A stretch of 64,000 bases of DNA, from NCBI GenBank assembly GCA_019843655.1, contig JACDQD010000006.1, positions 4,270,034 to 4,334,033 on the forward strand, read 5' to 3'. Below, one piece after another: positions 1-13,854 of this stretch. A program made the position numbers and the translations under genes. Numbering within the stretch: the stretch's first letter is position 1; every line of letters starts with the position of its first letter. Origin of the DNA: Lethocerus indicus. Lineage: Eukaryota; Arthropoda; Insecta; Hemiptera; Belostomatidae. The notes beneath the pieces were generated by a model. It worked only from the letters and a program-made list of their open reading frames with translations. It ran no database searches and was not told the origin of the DNA.

Positions 1-779
1 GAGTCTACCCTAATTTTTGTAGTTCTGCCTGGATTATTTGTGATTGGTCCGTACCGTGGCAATTAAAACTCCATAGATTATTTCGTTAGCTGTGTGAAAG
101 AATGGATCAAATTTACTCGATGTGCCTCACTATTGGTGCTGATCAACTCCGAGAAAAGTTGAGATAAGTATTTTAATTAGTGAGGATCCCCATTAATTTA
201 AAGATTGATGAGCGGATCGTTCATTGACAGTTTAGATAGAACCTCTTGACCCGTAAAACGGTCGTCGAAGTTATCCTTATTTCAGAGCACGAGTAATGGA
301 ATTCTTTTACGGTTGGTCGAATGCGGCATAAATTTAACTTCTGACAGTATTAATGAGAGGTTGCATCTATGAAGGATGGTTTATTCGTTCTATTATTTCG
401 AATTAGAAAGACTTTGAACCCGTAGACATTTGGCAAACATTGTAATCATGTAAGTTCATTAAGGGGTCTATGTTATAATAACAAGTGAATAATCGTTCTT
501 TCTTATCGTAAGTGTTGTTGAATTATTGAAGAAATTTATTGTAGATCCTTCAAATTTCCTTCCAGTTTTCCTACAGGAGGTATCAGGCTGACGTGAACGT
601 TCCAATGCTTCATAAATCATTTCCCCCTGGAATTTCTGCGGTGTTTGAATCATCGATTGTCGTACAACGGATTTACGTTGGATCTTAGGTCAACAGTTGG
701 CACTTGCCAAAATTGATTCATATAAACGATTGACAATTATGAAAGTATTGAAATGGTACCTATAAATATTTTGCTTAAT

Positions 780-806
780 TTCTCAACCCCTGTAGGTGAG
801 TTTAAG
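780..806 (+). promoter_or_regulatory. Candidate recursive splice (ratchet) site
   Basis: A pyrimidine-rich tract, TTCTCAACCCCTGTAG, ends at 795 and is followed at once by the donor GTGAGT (796-801). An acceptor directly abutting a donor is the form of the zero-length exons used in stepwise removal of long insect introns. It counts only if this part of the window is intron of the + strand gene. Confidence 0.3.
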
Positions 807-3585
807 AACAATGAAATGTACAAAAAATAACGAACTATACTATAAGCGAATCATCGGCGGCAACTTCACTTTCAATGAAGTACTTCTACTGTTGGGTGTA
901 GAATATCTACAACCGAGTGTTTAAATGGCGTGCACGTGGCCTGATTTCACTCGTGGCTACTGTTCGTCCTTAACTTTACGATCTCTCCGAGCTTTTTTTT
1001 GTATCTAGGCCTTTTTTTGTTATATATCGGCCGACGGAAAAGGAGCAGCAAGGTCTGCAGGAATCCTTTCTGTCGAGCCCGTCCATCGCCCGACGATTGC
1101 AGCTACCTGCGTTGTTGGAGACTTCAGTCATTCACTCGGATCTTATGACAATTTTTGGCTTGAGAAATTAACTAACTCTGATACTTGGATGTGTTTGAGT
1201 AGTAAATGACAATAAGTAGTTATTTTGAGTTCTTAAAGTAAAGAAATATCAGATTCATATTCTGAATATTTACTTAGAAAAAATAATTTTTACACTCCTA
1301 TTGTCCTATGCCGAAAATTTTTCCTTTGGTTTCACAGTTGTATTTATTTGTATAATATACCTTTCCTATACCTGGATTATCTTTTTCTTGCTTAGACATT
1401 AATCAAGTAGCTTATATTACTACGTACTGATTGCTCATTCATTTTTGTAGATTTTTCTCTCTGTCTACAAAACGAATTTGTAACTATTTTAATTTCTGCG
1501 TACACGAAATCATGGTTCAAAAAATTGAATTAATATACTGTGCAATTATTTACGCTTTTACCGAATGATTTATTAGATTCTTGGCCTATTTGTTTTTTTT
1601 TTTTTCGGTCCCATCGAAAAGCCGTTAGCGGTGATCGACCCCTGTCTCATGGGTGATTGATTCCATCCATGAAGACCGACATTATTTCAATACGGGGTCC
1701 AACCTTATTCTGTTCTGACTTTTTGCAGGCGCCGCCCCAACCGATAGCGGCCTGTACCAAATCTTTTTCTTCGCAGTCTACGATAATGCGACCGAAAGAA
1801 TGTCGAGCCAAATCGATGACTCTTTGCCGGGGGCTGCGTAAAGCCACTCGGTTTTTCTCATCTCTCTGACCCGTTTTAAAGATTCGACGTCCTATTTCTT
1901 TCGCCGATTAAAATTTCATTTCCCAATATTGCGGTCCGGCTTGCATGTACTCGTTCTGTTCTTTTTTTTTGATTTGCCAGTTCTATACCAGGCCACCTAA
2001 AAGTTGTCATTACCTTTTTTGACTCCTCAACTCCGCTCTGGTATTTGGCCCTGGGCCGGCTTCTCGTCATCAGTATTCGGTACGTCTTACTGTAAATTCA
2101 TTTTATAAATTATTTCAGATACTCAGTTTACAGTAGAGTCAGGTCTTAGTAAGTTATGCCTCAATTACATAGTTACTGTGCATTTGTATTCAATATTGCC
2201 AATTCGTGTGAAACTCGCACAGTTTTTTATTTTCCCTAACACGCGCTGCGGTGGCCGCAACATAAATTTTTGAATATGCATATTGAACATATTGAAATTT
2301 TTTAAAAACATTTTTCCGTAAGACGTTGTCGTTGCGAATGAATACAGGTATGTTGCCCGCCATTGTAATATACTACCTGGCTTAAAAGTGGCAGCGGGGT
2401 TACCGCAGCAGGTATGCAAGAATAGACGGGTAAATAATCCGAGCGGAGACAGGTTGGGGAACATTGGGTTAACGAAATTCTCACGGCGCGTCTACTATTT
2501 TCACTCCCTCCTTCCCGCCTCGCCCTAACCCCCCTCTCTCCCTATAATACCTGTTGGTAATTGCTTGGGACGTTTTCATTACATTCCAAATTATGGAAAA
2601 TCCCCGAGGAAAAAACCAGGGGTGGGAGGATTACATTAAACAGATGACTGACTCCTGGCCCTTTATTACTGCATGTTTATTAAAAATTGGGGTTTTTATA
2701 TCTATTCCTTACACTTAACTGAATATTAAAAATAGGTGGACAGCAATAATTATACCTTTATATCTTCTGCCATTTGATCCTTCAGCGGAACCGCTGTTAC
2801 TTTAATGAGAAAGGTCAATTGTTCGTCTTTTAGCAAGACTCTTCCACCACCCTTGTCATCACTGGATCAAGATAATCCTTGTGTTTTCTTTGTCCTTCAT
2901 GGCCTTCATTGTAAACCTTTTTTATTATACTTGTCTTCACAATCTAACATTGGTGTGACCGTGTTTCTGGGCCAGAGCTCCCAGGCCAGCCAGGTGTCCT
3001 TGTCTTTCGGGAAGTCAAGACAACACAAAAACATACCGTGTCCGTGGCGCTGTCGCCATTGGTATCGCTATATTCACATACCGGTCTTCAAACTTCCTCA
3101 GTTCAGGTATCGAGTGATGTGTCCACCGCACCTATTGTCTCCATACCATCGTTTCTGCCATTATTCTATCTGTGTCATTTTCGCTGTTTTAACAATATTC
3201 TTGACCCTGAGCTTCTGGTCGCCCCTTTCGATAGAGTTTAAGGCGCTCTCAGATGGGTGCTATGAAAATGTATTCGTTAAGAGTGTTACTAAAATGGGGC
3301 CGGGTATTATTATATTCGCTTTTTACAAGATTACGAGTAATGAATTAAAAAGACAGCTCGAATAAAAGGTTTACATTAATTTTTGACCCTATTTACACCC
3401 GGTGTATCTAGACCCGTCGTATTCCTACAGAGGCGGCGTATATATTCCGTTTCACTTGTCGGGGTCGAGTTAATGCAGGGCTCGTAAATTCATAGGGATT
3501 AAGGGGAAACGCTAAGTGCGAGCGGCTCGGGCACATTTGTCCGCATCCCTAGAGAAGTGGTATAATGAAGGAGGAGGCAGGGGTA

Positions 3586-3606
3586 ACGTCACCGCCGGTG
3601 ACGTCA
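3586..3606. promoter_or_regulatory. Palindromic pair of CRE-type sites
   Basis: ACGTCACC and GGTGACGT form 8-base perfect inverted arms around GCC, and the right arm extends into a full TGACGTCA (3599-3606), the CREB/ATF consensus. It lies in a locally GC-richer stretch. The motif is exact, but its function is unknown and it is far from any exon seen. Confidence 0.3.
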
Positions 3607-4207
3607 TCGGGCTGGCGTCCTCATACCCAATGGTTCATTTCCTCCGCCGCAGCATCACTGCATGCCCGTTGAAATATTGCCAACAGGACAGCGCATTTAC
3701 AGGAACCAATTTGTATGTTTGTCTTGTCATCGTTGTTTTACCTTATCTCCTTTCCTCTCGGTTGTTGTTCCGACGTTTCGGAACTATTACCGGTTCCATC
3801 TCCAGTTTCCGACTGACGAGTAGATCGACTTGGGGTCATTTACACACATTAATCCTTGGGACTAAAATCGCGGAGTCGAGTTGTAATACAATATGTCATG
3901 TTTTTTAAGTGTCGCATGCGATACTACATGATCCTCCTTGTTCAATAACGAAGTAATTCGGTTCGGCATGTTCCCGGGGGCGGCGTCCCACTGACCCTGG
4001 TCTTTTGGCAGTGGACCAAACGCCAATGGCCGGACTACTAGAGCCCTGTTTTGAATTGCTCACCGTGCGGATTCATAGCCCTATTTTGTTTTTGTTTTTT
4101 CGGCGTCTCGGCGGGGTCAGTGCTCGCTTTAATTAAAAAATCCACGCCGCATTGTTGTTCCGCCCGCCAACAACGCCGGTTATTATGCTGTCCCGCTCCC
4201 CACTCTC

Positions 4208-4229
4208 CTCTCTCTCTCTCTCTCTCTCT
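4208..4229. repeat. (CT)11 microsatellite
   Basis: An uninterrupted CT run of 22 bases inside a longer pyrimidine-rich stretch (4200-4240). On the other strand it is a GAGA-type sequence. Confidence 0.97.
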
Positions 4230-7200
4230 TCTCCCTCTCTGCAACACGAAAACCTCCTTTTACTTGCTCCCTGTGAATTAGTTCGTGAAATTCGGCCTCA
4301 GGAAATTGTTAGTACGGTCCGATTTATTCGTTTTCAGAGACACTTTGCAATAATAAACCTATTTTCTACGTTTTTTAAGACTGACCAACATTTCAAACGT
4401 CTGAAGCCACTACATAGCCGAGGTGAGGAGCAGAATTTGGGATTATTTTCTTTATTTCTTGGATTTAGATAAAGTGACTGCACTTCAGGATACCGTTAGA
4501 CCGGTATTAGAATTAACGTTTCGATGTAACTAACGTAATGACTCTCACTTAGCATAACGTTCTGCAAAATTCACTGAAGTGGACCTTGGATATGCATATA
4601 AAAATGTTTGTTAACGGCTGAGAATTAACGTTTAAGAGTTTCTGTGCTCTTGTCAAGTTTAATTTATGGCTACATCAGCGAGTTTATTACATCCACTATA
4701 TAAAACTAGCGGCCAGTTTCTTAATTTACTTCAGCCAAATGATTTTGTTCCTTTTTTTTATTCAATTAACAACTACTTGTGCATTCTGCTGTTACTGTTT
4801 TAAGTTGGACATTGTTAGAAAAAATTATGGGCGAGAATCATTGTCAACTTTCGCACTTTTAATCGCTCGGTTGATGCTTTGTTAAGGAGTACAGGAAATT
4901 GAAGAACCAATAACCAATAGTTTGGTCTATATTAGTGACCCGATGTTGGGTCAGTACGTTGGGCCCCAACTGTTGAAGGGGCCGCCCTTATGGGAAGGCG
5001 AGAGCGTGCCCAGACCACAAAGCGGCTTTGTGCTCGTTGTCCTTAGAGAACAATTAGCCCAAAGCTCAAACAGCGTTTCCAGTTACGTTTTTTTTCAGTG
5101 CAGTACGGTAGTCTGCCCTCCATTTAAATGCCTATTCTCCTTTCGTGTTATTCATTATAACATTTAACCGTCTTCACTTTCTTGTTAAATTATAATTGAT
5201 TAAACTTTTAGATTTGACATGTTTCATTACTACATGAATGTTAGGACGGTGAATATATATTGTATCATACCAATCGTACATCCAGGAATAGTTGAGTTCA
5301 CAGCGAGTATTTCACTTGCCTTTCTGTGGGGAAAAACTCCAATTCTCTTAAAAAATAATTTTCCCGGATGATTTATGTTAACTTATGTGATTGAAACAAG
5401 CGAATAAACAATTTTAAATTTTAATTCAGGGCGAACCAACCGGAGAATATTGTATCCCTAGTTATCTTCCAATGTACGTTATTATAAATTGTCATCGCCC
5501 CTGCAATTTCATTTTCCCTCTCGCCACGTGTATCGTTTATTTTCTATAGGCAAAATTGATTAGGTTTTAGTCAAAGGAACTAAATCAGAGTTGGACAATT
5601 CCAAAATTACATTATTTTTTTTGGTACGGTTAATTTATAAAGGCCGTCTTTTTTTTGGAGTCCCATTTTTAGACTCCGCATTCGGCAATGCGGTACTGCC
5701 GCGGTGGGCGTGCTTTTTTCGAATCTCGATGAAGGTTTTTTTTTTGGTGAGGATTTGGCAGTCTCCGGTACAAGTGACGTCCGCTCGGAGTTAGCCGAGT
5801 AAATATTATGACCTGAAATAGAAAGCCTGGCTTTTATATTGGAGCCAGTTGCGCTTTCCGGTATTTTCGGATTGCAATTGGCAGGCACCGTTTTCGTTCA
5901 TCAGTAACCAAAAGAAGATCTTCAGTGTTCCAGCGATTTTCCGAAACCTTTTTTTTCGTTATATTTTTTATAACAATATTTGACTTGGCATATCTTGACC
6001 TCAAGACATCATTTTCGAAATTTAATATGTTCACTTACGTGATATTGAATGAATATAATGAATTAGTGAGTCTATATTATGTTAAATGAGTTTTTACAGT
6101 TTATTTTTATTTTCCCGTTGCTCTCATATGTCAGTCTTTGTATGTTTAATGTCTATATTTTGTTCCCGATGTATTGTTAATAGCAAGATGAGCCATGACG
6201 CATGTGGTTGGGCAGACCAGTTTAAACGACATATTGTCCAAATAATAGCGCCCTCTATTTCTGCCGCCGTTCTGGTTTTCTATGTTCAGTTTTTTTTGGG
6301 ATTTTTCCTATTTTGGTCCAAAAACGGTTACCGTTCAATTTATATCCGGTCTTGCTCTATATAGAATTGACTAAAGGGTCCATTTTGCTAACACATCGCG
6401 GACGATTTTACGCGTTGTTGCTCTGGAAAAAAATATTTGTATTGTGTACGTTTTTTTACCCTTTATATTTATTTTTTATATCCTTTATTAGTAAATGTTT
6501 GTGAGATGTGATCTTATATCTCCGTTACGTCTCATGGCATATTAACAGTATTCCTGATTTAACGGGTTATGTACTTTAGCCGGGGTTTATTTAGACATCA
6601 TAAACGGTATTTACGTTTCTTGTAGATTTAATTTATCTATCCACTGACTACAAAGAACTACAATAAACTGCAGATACTTGTTAAAATCCATTCTAAAGAT
6701 TTATTTGTAATTTACAACGCATAAAAAAATTGAGCCAGTTGTGAGAATCGATTCCGAGAACATAGTTACGTTCTTTCGTAATACGTTGGGCAGCAATCCC
6801 TCTGATTCTGAAAACGTGGAAACGCTCTTGGAATGAAAGTAGAAATGACGAAGGAGTAATTGGCGTTGGATATGTCATTTTGGCCGAGTGGATGATCTGA
6901 TGAACAAACCTCCTTGTACAGGGGAAGGTCCTAGGATTGGTTCTCACCGTTGGAACACTTTCCAGTGAAAAGAGAATTTTAATTTTAATGTGAACTTAAG
7001 TTAAATTCGAAACGGTCGACGGACTACAAATACCAGAGGTTCTTAAATTAACTGTTTCAGTGTTTTGTGCCTGCCTACAGAACGCGTTCACTAGCAGTGG
7101 GCAATTTCACGGTTCAGTTTAAATCTGATCAATTCAACAATAGTTGGCGTTCTCGAATGATTCCCATCTTTATTGAAGAATCATAAGCCTGGATATGTTG

Positions 7201-7962
7201 TCCATAGGACTCACTATAGTGAAGAACTAGGACACGCTCGGAGTTTATAAAATTGAAGTTTTCCCATTCAAAGAATTACATTGTTTCGGCCGGTTGTTTA
7301 CCGCCGCTTGTTGTTGATGTGATACGGAACCCGTAAAACAGTCCCCAGCGGTTCCTACATTTTATTAGTTTCCAGATAGAGCGTGTGTGCTGTATTTTTA
7401 GCCGCCGGTTGAAAATTACACGCGGCGTCTGTATTTTTGCTTATCGATTCCGGGGTCGGGGGTCAGAGCCGGCTCCCAATTTGGCATTCAGCACGCGATC
7501 AACATCGCACTGTGGTTCGTCACCGCTCGATAGCGTCCTTGATTAGAATTCGCTCCGTTTTCCTAGGAATGGTAGTCTATTCCATATCCGGCGCTCCATT
7601 GTCTCGCCCCCGTCCTCCCCATTCTTCTCAGCACTATTCCGTTATACCCGATTTCAATAACCCAGTTTTAGTCCTTCTATTATGTAAATTGGGTTGGTGT
7701 TGGCTCAGTAGTAATTGATGCCGGTTGGTCGTAAACGGTAGCTTAGGTAATAAAGTATCTTAGGAAAATAGATTGATGTGTATATATATATTTTTATATA
7801 CATACGTATGTATATATCGTTCATCTCGAGCAAAACAATATCATCAATCATCCAAATAAACATGATTATACGGGCCGGGAGATATCGTCGACGATATGAT
7901 TGTCGTTGATTTGATTTTTATGACACAGAATTGCTTCCAACCTGTCATATTCAGGAAGTTGA

Positions 7963-7998
7963 TTTAAATTTAAATTTAAATGAGATAAATGAGATAAA
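7963..7998. repeat. Short tandem repeats (AAATTT)3 and (TGAGATAAA)2
   Basis: Alternating TTTAAA units at 7963-7981 run directly into two perfect 9-base TGAGATAAA units at 7981-7998. No function is suggested. Confidence 0.9.
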
Positions 7999-10900
7999 TG
8001 TAATTTTATTAAATACACGACAGACCTGGTACTATGTATTATATCCAAAGATACTTTTCGAATATTAAAAAGACTACTTTCGTTTGCAGTTGTAAGTTGC
8101 GCACGATAGTTACATATAATAGATACATATGTAATCCGTTAGGCACTTCCTTAAAAAAACAGTCCGTATCTCCAGTTAGTACCGAAGATAGTGAGGTACG
8201 TATAAGTGTTGACTGTCGGTCCTGATATGAGGGATATTTCAGGGTATGATGCAAGCTACTCAACAGTGGAGGAAGTTCGATATCATGAGGAAAGAGTGAA
8301 AGTTGCGAGACAGTAAAATACAGTGGATGACAGTTTGGAAAAAACAGTTTTATTCATGCGTTATTACTTTGACGCTGGTTGATACACTTGAGGGAAGCAT
8401 GATAATTTGTATACATCCGGTTTCCTGATATCGAAACTTTGTATTTAAGAATATATCTTTTTAGGCTCTAACTACGCTCACGCAATAGGCTTTTAAACAA
8501 CTAAGATTACTTGAGGAATAGTTATTTGGCCTGAAAATCAGAGACTAAAATAGCAGCGGCGGTCTGTGTTGAGGGTTGGGGTAGCCACTCCCCTACCAAC
8601 AAACCCAACCTCGGGTTGTTGGTGGCCGGCCGGTGCAGTGACACGGGAATCAGATGTTTTCACGAGATCTCTCCTCCGTTTCGCGGACGTTCTCGGGGGA
8701 CTGCCGTATCGGGGGATGGGCTGCGGTGCGAAGATGTTTTCAGGGCGGATAATAGGAGGCTCTCCTTGACCCCGAGTACCCGGAGTCCTTGCGTCCGCCA
8801 CCTGGCCTATCCCACCCCGGCTCTTCCATTATTTACTCGGCCGATTTTCATTGGGCAAGGATGCTGGATGCTCCTTCCATTAGGTTTCCAGAAATTGGAA
8901 AGGATTTTGAGGACGAATTAACGTACTGATGACAGCATTTTATGATTCCCTTAAATTGGGCCTAGACCGTTCGAAATCTCATCAGATGGTGTCACCTCCT
9001 TGAACTCTCGTAGACGCGGTGTCAGTTTCGGGTCATTAAAACCAGGCCTATTTTCACATTTGATCCATCCCAATTTATGGATCGAGAGTTTTTTATTTAT
9101 GGATCTGCATATACTCACTTTATTGGACATTTCTTTCAGTTGTTTCACTAACCTGAGAGACCCGCCGTACCAGTTCGTGAAGAATATTTGGAACAGTCCA
9201 AGATACACCCGAGTAATTCAAAATCTTGGTGGTAACACGTTTTTGTACATAATATTGATGCTTTATACCACCCGAAATAAGTTGGTTTAATAAAGGAGTG
9301 GGGCAATGTCGTTTCAAAAATGGCGAGTCCAGTGGAGTGGAGTGGAACCGGTGTTCCGCCGGGTCCGCATTCCCGGCGTCGTCCCGACCCTTTCCAATTG
9401 GAAGCTTCCAAAATGGTTTACGCATTGTTCCACCTCTATTCCCATTGTCGCAGAATGTTTTATTGCGATTGTCGAGGGCCGCACAAACGATACCGCTATC
9501 TGTGGGACCGCGGTACGTGACTCATGCACTCAATAAACGTGCCTCGTCGAATGACTAATTCCCGTCTATCATAAACGGTCGATTTGCTCCAATCCGCTCT
9601 TCGGCATCCGGTTCTTGGCGACACACGCCGCCGTTCTAATCGATTTTAATCAATTAGCTTCACCGGTCCGCGTTCCGCAAAAAATAAATTGGAAATACAT
9701 CTGCGCAAACATAAATAAACAGACCGATCAGTCAGTGGTAGGCACTATTCGATAAACTATAGATGAAGATGTATGACGTACTGAGAGCCTGTTATGTATT
9801 AATAGTACAATATAAAAACGACACCGATGGCACAACCGGCACTGCAGGTTGTAGGTTCCATTCTCTAATAGTGGCCTAAGAACAGTGTCTTGGTTAATGG
9901 GAAGTTTTATTTGTATATAACAACAGTTCCGCGGGTTCCCGTGCCCGAAACCAATTGGCATTGACCACGTTGAGGATGAAGTCATAGCACGTGGAGGGAA
10001 TTAACATTAATTTAGCGAACTGAAAAAATGTAACCTTTATATATACATCTCAAATATTTTTGGTACTGATTAATTATTCATACTTGCTTGGCTTTAAGGA
10101 ATGCGAGGTTTCCAGAACGGACAATGAGTTCTACAGGCTCATTACTTAATTCCAGGGGATGTTTAAATTCAAATAAAAATCGGTTGAAACTGCTAATTTT
10201 TTACGAAAGTCGATTTCAACTCCAAAACACCGTACAGAACAAGCAGGAAAAAAAGGAATAATTAACCGATGAGCGCCCTTCGACCGGCCTATTACGACGA
10301 TCGAGAGGCCGGCAAACACGCTCGGCAATTTGTACAGTCAAGTTATTTATCGTGCAATAAATAACAACCTTTCCGCTGTCCCGGCCTATAGGCGCTGGGA
10401 ATCGGGGTTGGGCAAGAGTTAAATTCCGAGTGAGCAATTGGTTCTATCTGGCTCTAGGTGGTAGCCGAGTTGACCAACAGCTTTCTGTCACCTAATCGTT
10501 CTCCTTTTAGGGCAACCTGAGACCCGCCCAGCGGCCCCGCACCGACAATCCCCAATACTTACCGGACGTTTCTCCATTTCATCTAGGCTTAGTGAAAGCT
10601 GAAGAGTGGAGTGAAGAGTGGAGGAAGATAAACGATCAGCCCAATGGAAAACCTTTTTTTCCATTAATGAAGCTATATAGTACGGTATAATAAATTCATA
10701 GAAAAAGGAGAAGGGTAGATAGTGAGAAAAAGGACATTGAAAAGGAACACAGTTACTCAAAATGTGCTTTCATGCGAAATGCTGATGAGGTCTTCTTTTC
10801 CTTTTTTTTACTACTTACTTATTTTATTTTAGTAATGGTGGTTAGTATTAGTATGGATTGTTAGGGACCCAGTGATCTATTCTTTAATCATCGCCGTTAC

Positions 10901-13189
10901 TTATACTCCAACTTATAAACTAACGTCGATGCCATAAGGGCAGATTTTATAAAGATTTATAAAGTATTACTGTCCCTCGCAGGATTGTGCGCATTTCAAT
11001 ATTAAGAAGTAGTAATATCCAGTCTTGCTGTTCTTACGCAACACGACAGCGAGCCAGAGGCTTCTTAATCACTTGTTTACAAAAGCGGGGTGTGTGTAAA
11101 ATGTAATTCACCGGAACTATTTGAAGATTTACCTTACAAGTGTTTCAGTTTTGAATAGTGTAGGAATAATTCGTTTTCTTAACCACGAATTTTACTTGAG
11201 TTGTTTACTGCGCATATAATAATGCCATTCCGGAGTTTTTACTTTATACCATAATTTTCCCCCCGCATATTTAATGAAATACGTCAACCTTATAGTCCTC
11301 AAATGTTAGGTATACTTCCAATAACTTATATGTTTAAAAATCGATGCGCTGAAAATTACGCCTCAAGTTGTAATAATAGGCGCAGCAACGTTATTATTTT
11401 GTATTATCGATTGTATATTTTATCATATAAAGAATGAGAAAAACAGTTGTATTGAGATCTCCTAGGCATCTGTCCGTGTTCGAGATGTCTTTATGTCTGA
11501 CAGACATAATAAATTACGCTTCTTGACATTGACGTATCGAATTTTTACAAACAATCCCCCCAAGGAAAGATTGTTATTCCAATTCAAGTGTTTGTTGTAT
11601 TTATTTTATTTTTAGATATCTTGCCCATTTTGAATTATGTATTACGAGTATTCATTTATAACGCTGTACATATATTTATTATATCGGTATGATGAAATTG
11701 AACTGCTGTGTGAGATAACTGCAATTCTTGCCGGTATTTTGAATTCGTTACTTGGCAGGTGCAACTCCGGCGGTTGGATTTTCATTCTGCACATTGAAAG
11801 CCTTGTACGCTGTCACGTACAAAGTGAGAGACTGTCGGAGTCGGTTCAGATGCGCATTTGTGAACAATCGGATGTAAGAGACGAAGGGCCTCTTCCCAAG
11901 TTAACTGGGACTACACGCCCATTCATTATCCTTTGTCGGCAAGATTTACGCCGGTAGGAATCATCAGACAAAGTATGTGTACAGTTTGGAACGCGGCGGG
12001 CTCAGAAGAAGCGGTGTTTAAATTTTCGGAATTAAATACCTGTTGGGCTTAGACGTTTAATAAGGTATTATATTAATTCAAACTCCCAACAGTTTTAGTC
12101 TTCAGTCTGTACTCTCCTGTCTTTCATTATCAGTATTTCTGCACAGTTTCTACTTCCTTATAAAGCTAATGGTCCCATACACTATACTTGTGAACTTTAA
12201 AAAAATCTGCGTTGCCACAAAAGCGGCAAGACTTTTTAGACTTATGCGTATAATACGTTTTTTTCCAAAAAAGAGTCAACATTTTCGAAGGGTGCTTTAT
12301 GGAACAAAAAGTCATTTGGAATACTTCTGACTCCTTTCCCCGGTTTCGTTTTTTACGGCTGAATAATATTTTCTTAGTTTAAGATACTTATTTTAGTCCA
12401 GCCCCAATTATGCGTATTTAAGTGCGTGACGGTCTGAGTTGCCAAATGCGGTATATAAATAACGAAAAATTAATAAGTATTGCTTATTGTGCATTGATAA
12501 TAAGTGCTGGCTCATAAGAAGAATGGAAATGGAATTATTAAGAAAAATTAGGTCCAGCACGAGCTTAAAGCACATAATATGTTTAATACCTAGTTATGAA
12601 AAAAAAAAACGAAAAAAAGCGTGCGCCGCTACATGGTACTCGATTCTCATGACCGTATGGTTAAAACAGTGTCCTGGCTGGGGCAAAAAAAAATAAGGAT
12701 CTGTTATTGTGTCTGGTTGTTATGGTGTGGTGGGAGGGAAGTAAGGGTCAACATACTTCATGGTCCACGTCTTGACCGAAGTACAGGACGAGATGGTGCC
12801 CCCTCCTCCTACTACGCCTACTGCGTCTACTAGCTAATTACCGATAGCGGCCCTAACCCGACCCCCTAACTCTTTACGAGTCTCATCCTGCTTCCTCCCG
12901 ATTTAATAAATGCCCATTAAATAAACTAATCTAATCCACGCGCGTGCCTCGTCATCTAATGCGACCAACACTCATATATTTGGAACAATCGGATATTTGG
13001 ATTTATGCTGTCCCCCTGTCAGTCGGGTATTCGACGGATTTATTGGCTGCTCCAAGTACCAAGTCCAAGTGGGTAACGTCATTGCCTTTTTTTAGTTATC
13101 CAGCGTTATTCAGCACGTAATCAGAACTGTCCGTAATTATACTAACCTAACCCCAAATTATTTTATATCTTTCGGTTCTAATTAGGTAT

Positions 13190-13214
13190 TATATTTTTAT
13201 GTTACAGGTGAGTG
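13190..13214 (+). promoter_or_regulatory. Candidate recursive splice (ratchet) site
   Basis: ATATTTTTATGTTACAG ends at 13207 and the perfect donor GTGAGT occupies 13208-13213. ACTAAC at 13141-13146 and CTAAT near 13178 are possible branch points. The tract is T/A-rich rather than strictly pyrimidine. Confidence 0.3.
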
Positions 13215-13834
13215 TGGATAACTTCATTGTTTTTTTTAAGCGCCGTAGACTGCTGCCTTGGTTGTAAACATTTATTCGATATTCTCAGTTCAACTGTAAA
13301 TCCTAATACAGGTTAGAACACTAACTGTTTCATTAGGGATGATGACTTACCAAGTGGGTTCTCTCGAACTTTCCCTAGCGTCTATTGTAGTCGGGTCCAA
13401 ACTTTGTACAGTGTACTAAGTTACATCATTGAGTTCCGTATGACTAAGTGCATGACTCTGGAGATTAATATAATGTAAAACGTGATCCAATATAATTACT
13501 AATTGTTATTTAACAAAACGCCGCAATTAATTAACCCGTTATCCTAATTTCTCGGCGTCTTGAAACCACACGTTTAAGAATGATTTTCTGACGTACCCTG
13601 CGATGTATAAGGACTGAAGGGTTTCCATGGAGTCAATCCTTAATCGTGGGTTTAGAGATCAAATTATCTTTGATACTGAGGATTTAAGGTGGGAAAGATG
13701 GGAGCAAGGGACTAGGGGGTAGTAAGAAGGAATGGATAGGTTGTATTTCGTTGAAAACTGTTATCTGACTGGGGATATGGGTGCGTGGAGGCCGAGTTCA
13801 TGAGATGGAATCTCGAACATTGCCGCCCGCTTTT

Positions 13835-13854
13835 TCTCTCTCTCTCTCTCTCTC
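13835..13854. repeat. (TC)10 microsatellite
   Basis: An uninterrupted TC run of 20 bases preceded by a short T run. Like the 4.2-kb tract it reads as GAGA repeats on the minus strand. Confidence 0.97.

Noticed and set aside
2805..3365. Open frame of 186 codons, the longest in the window
   Set aside because: No recognisable domain, Ser/Pro/aromatic-rich composition typical of pyrimidine-rich DNA, no splice context, and a length reachable by chance in 64 kb of six frames.
7206..7224. ACTCACTATAG resembling a phage T7 promoter
   Set aside because: Only the downstream half matches. The TAATACG part is missing, and the match is part of the palindrome TCACTATAGTGA in an animal intron.
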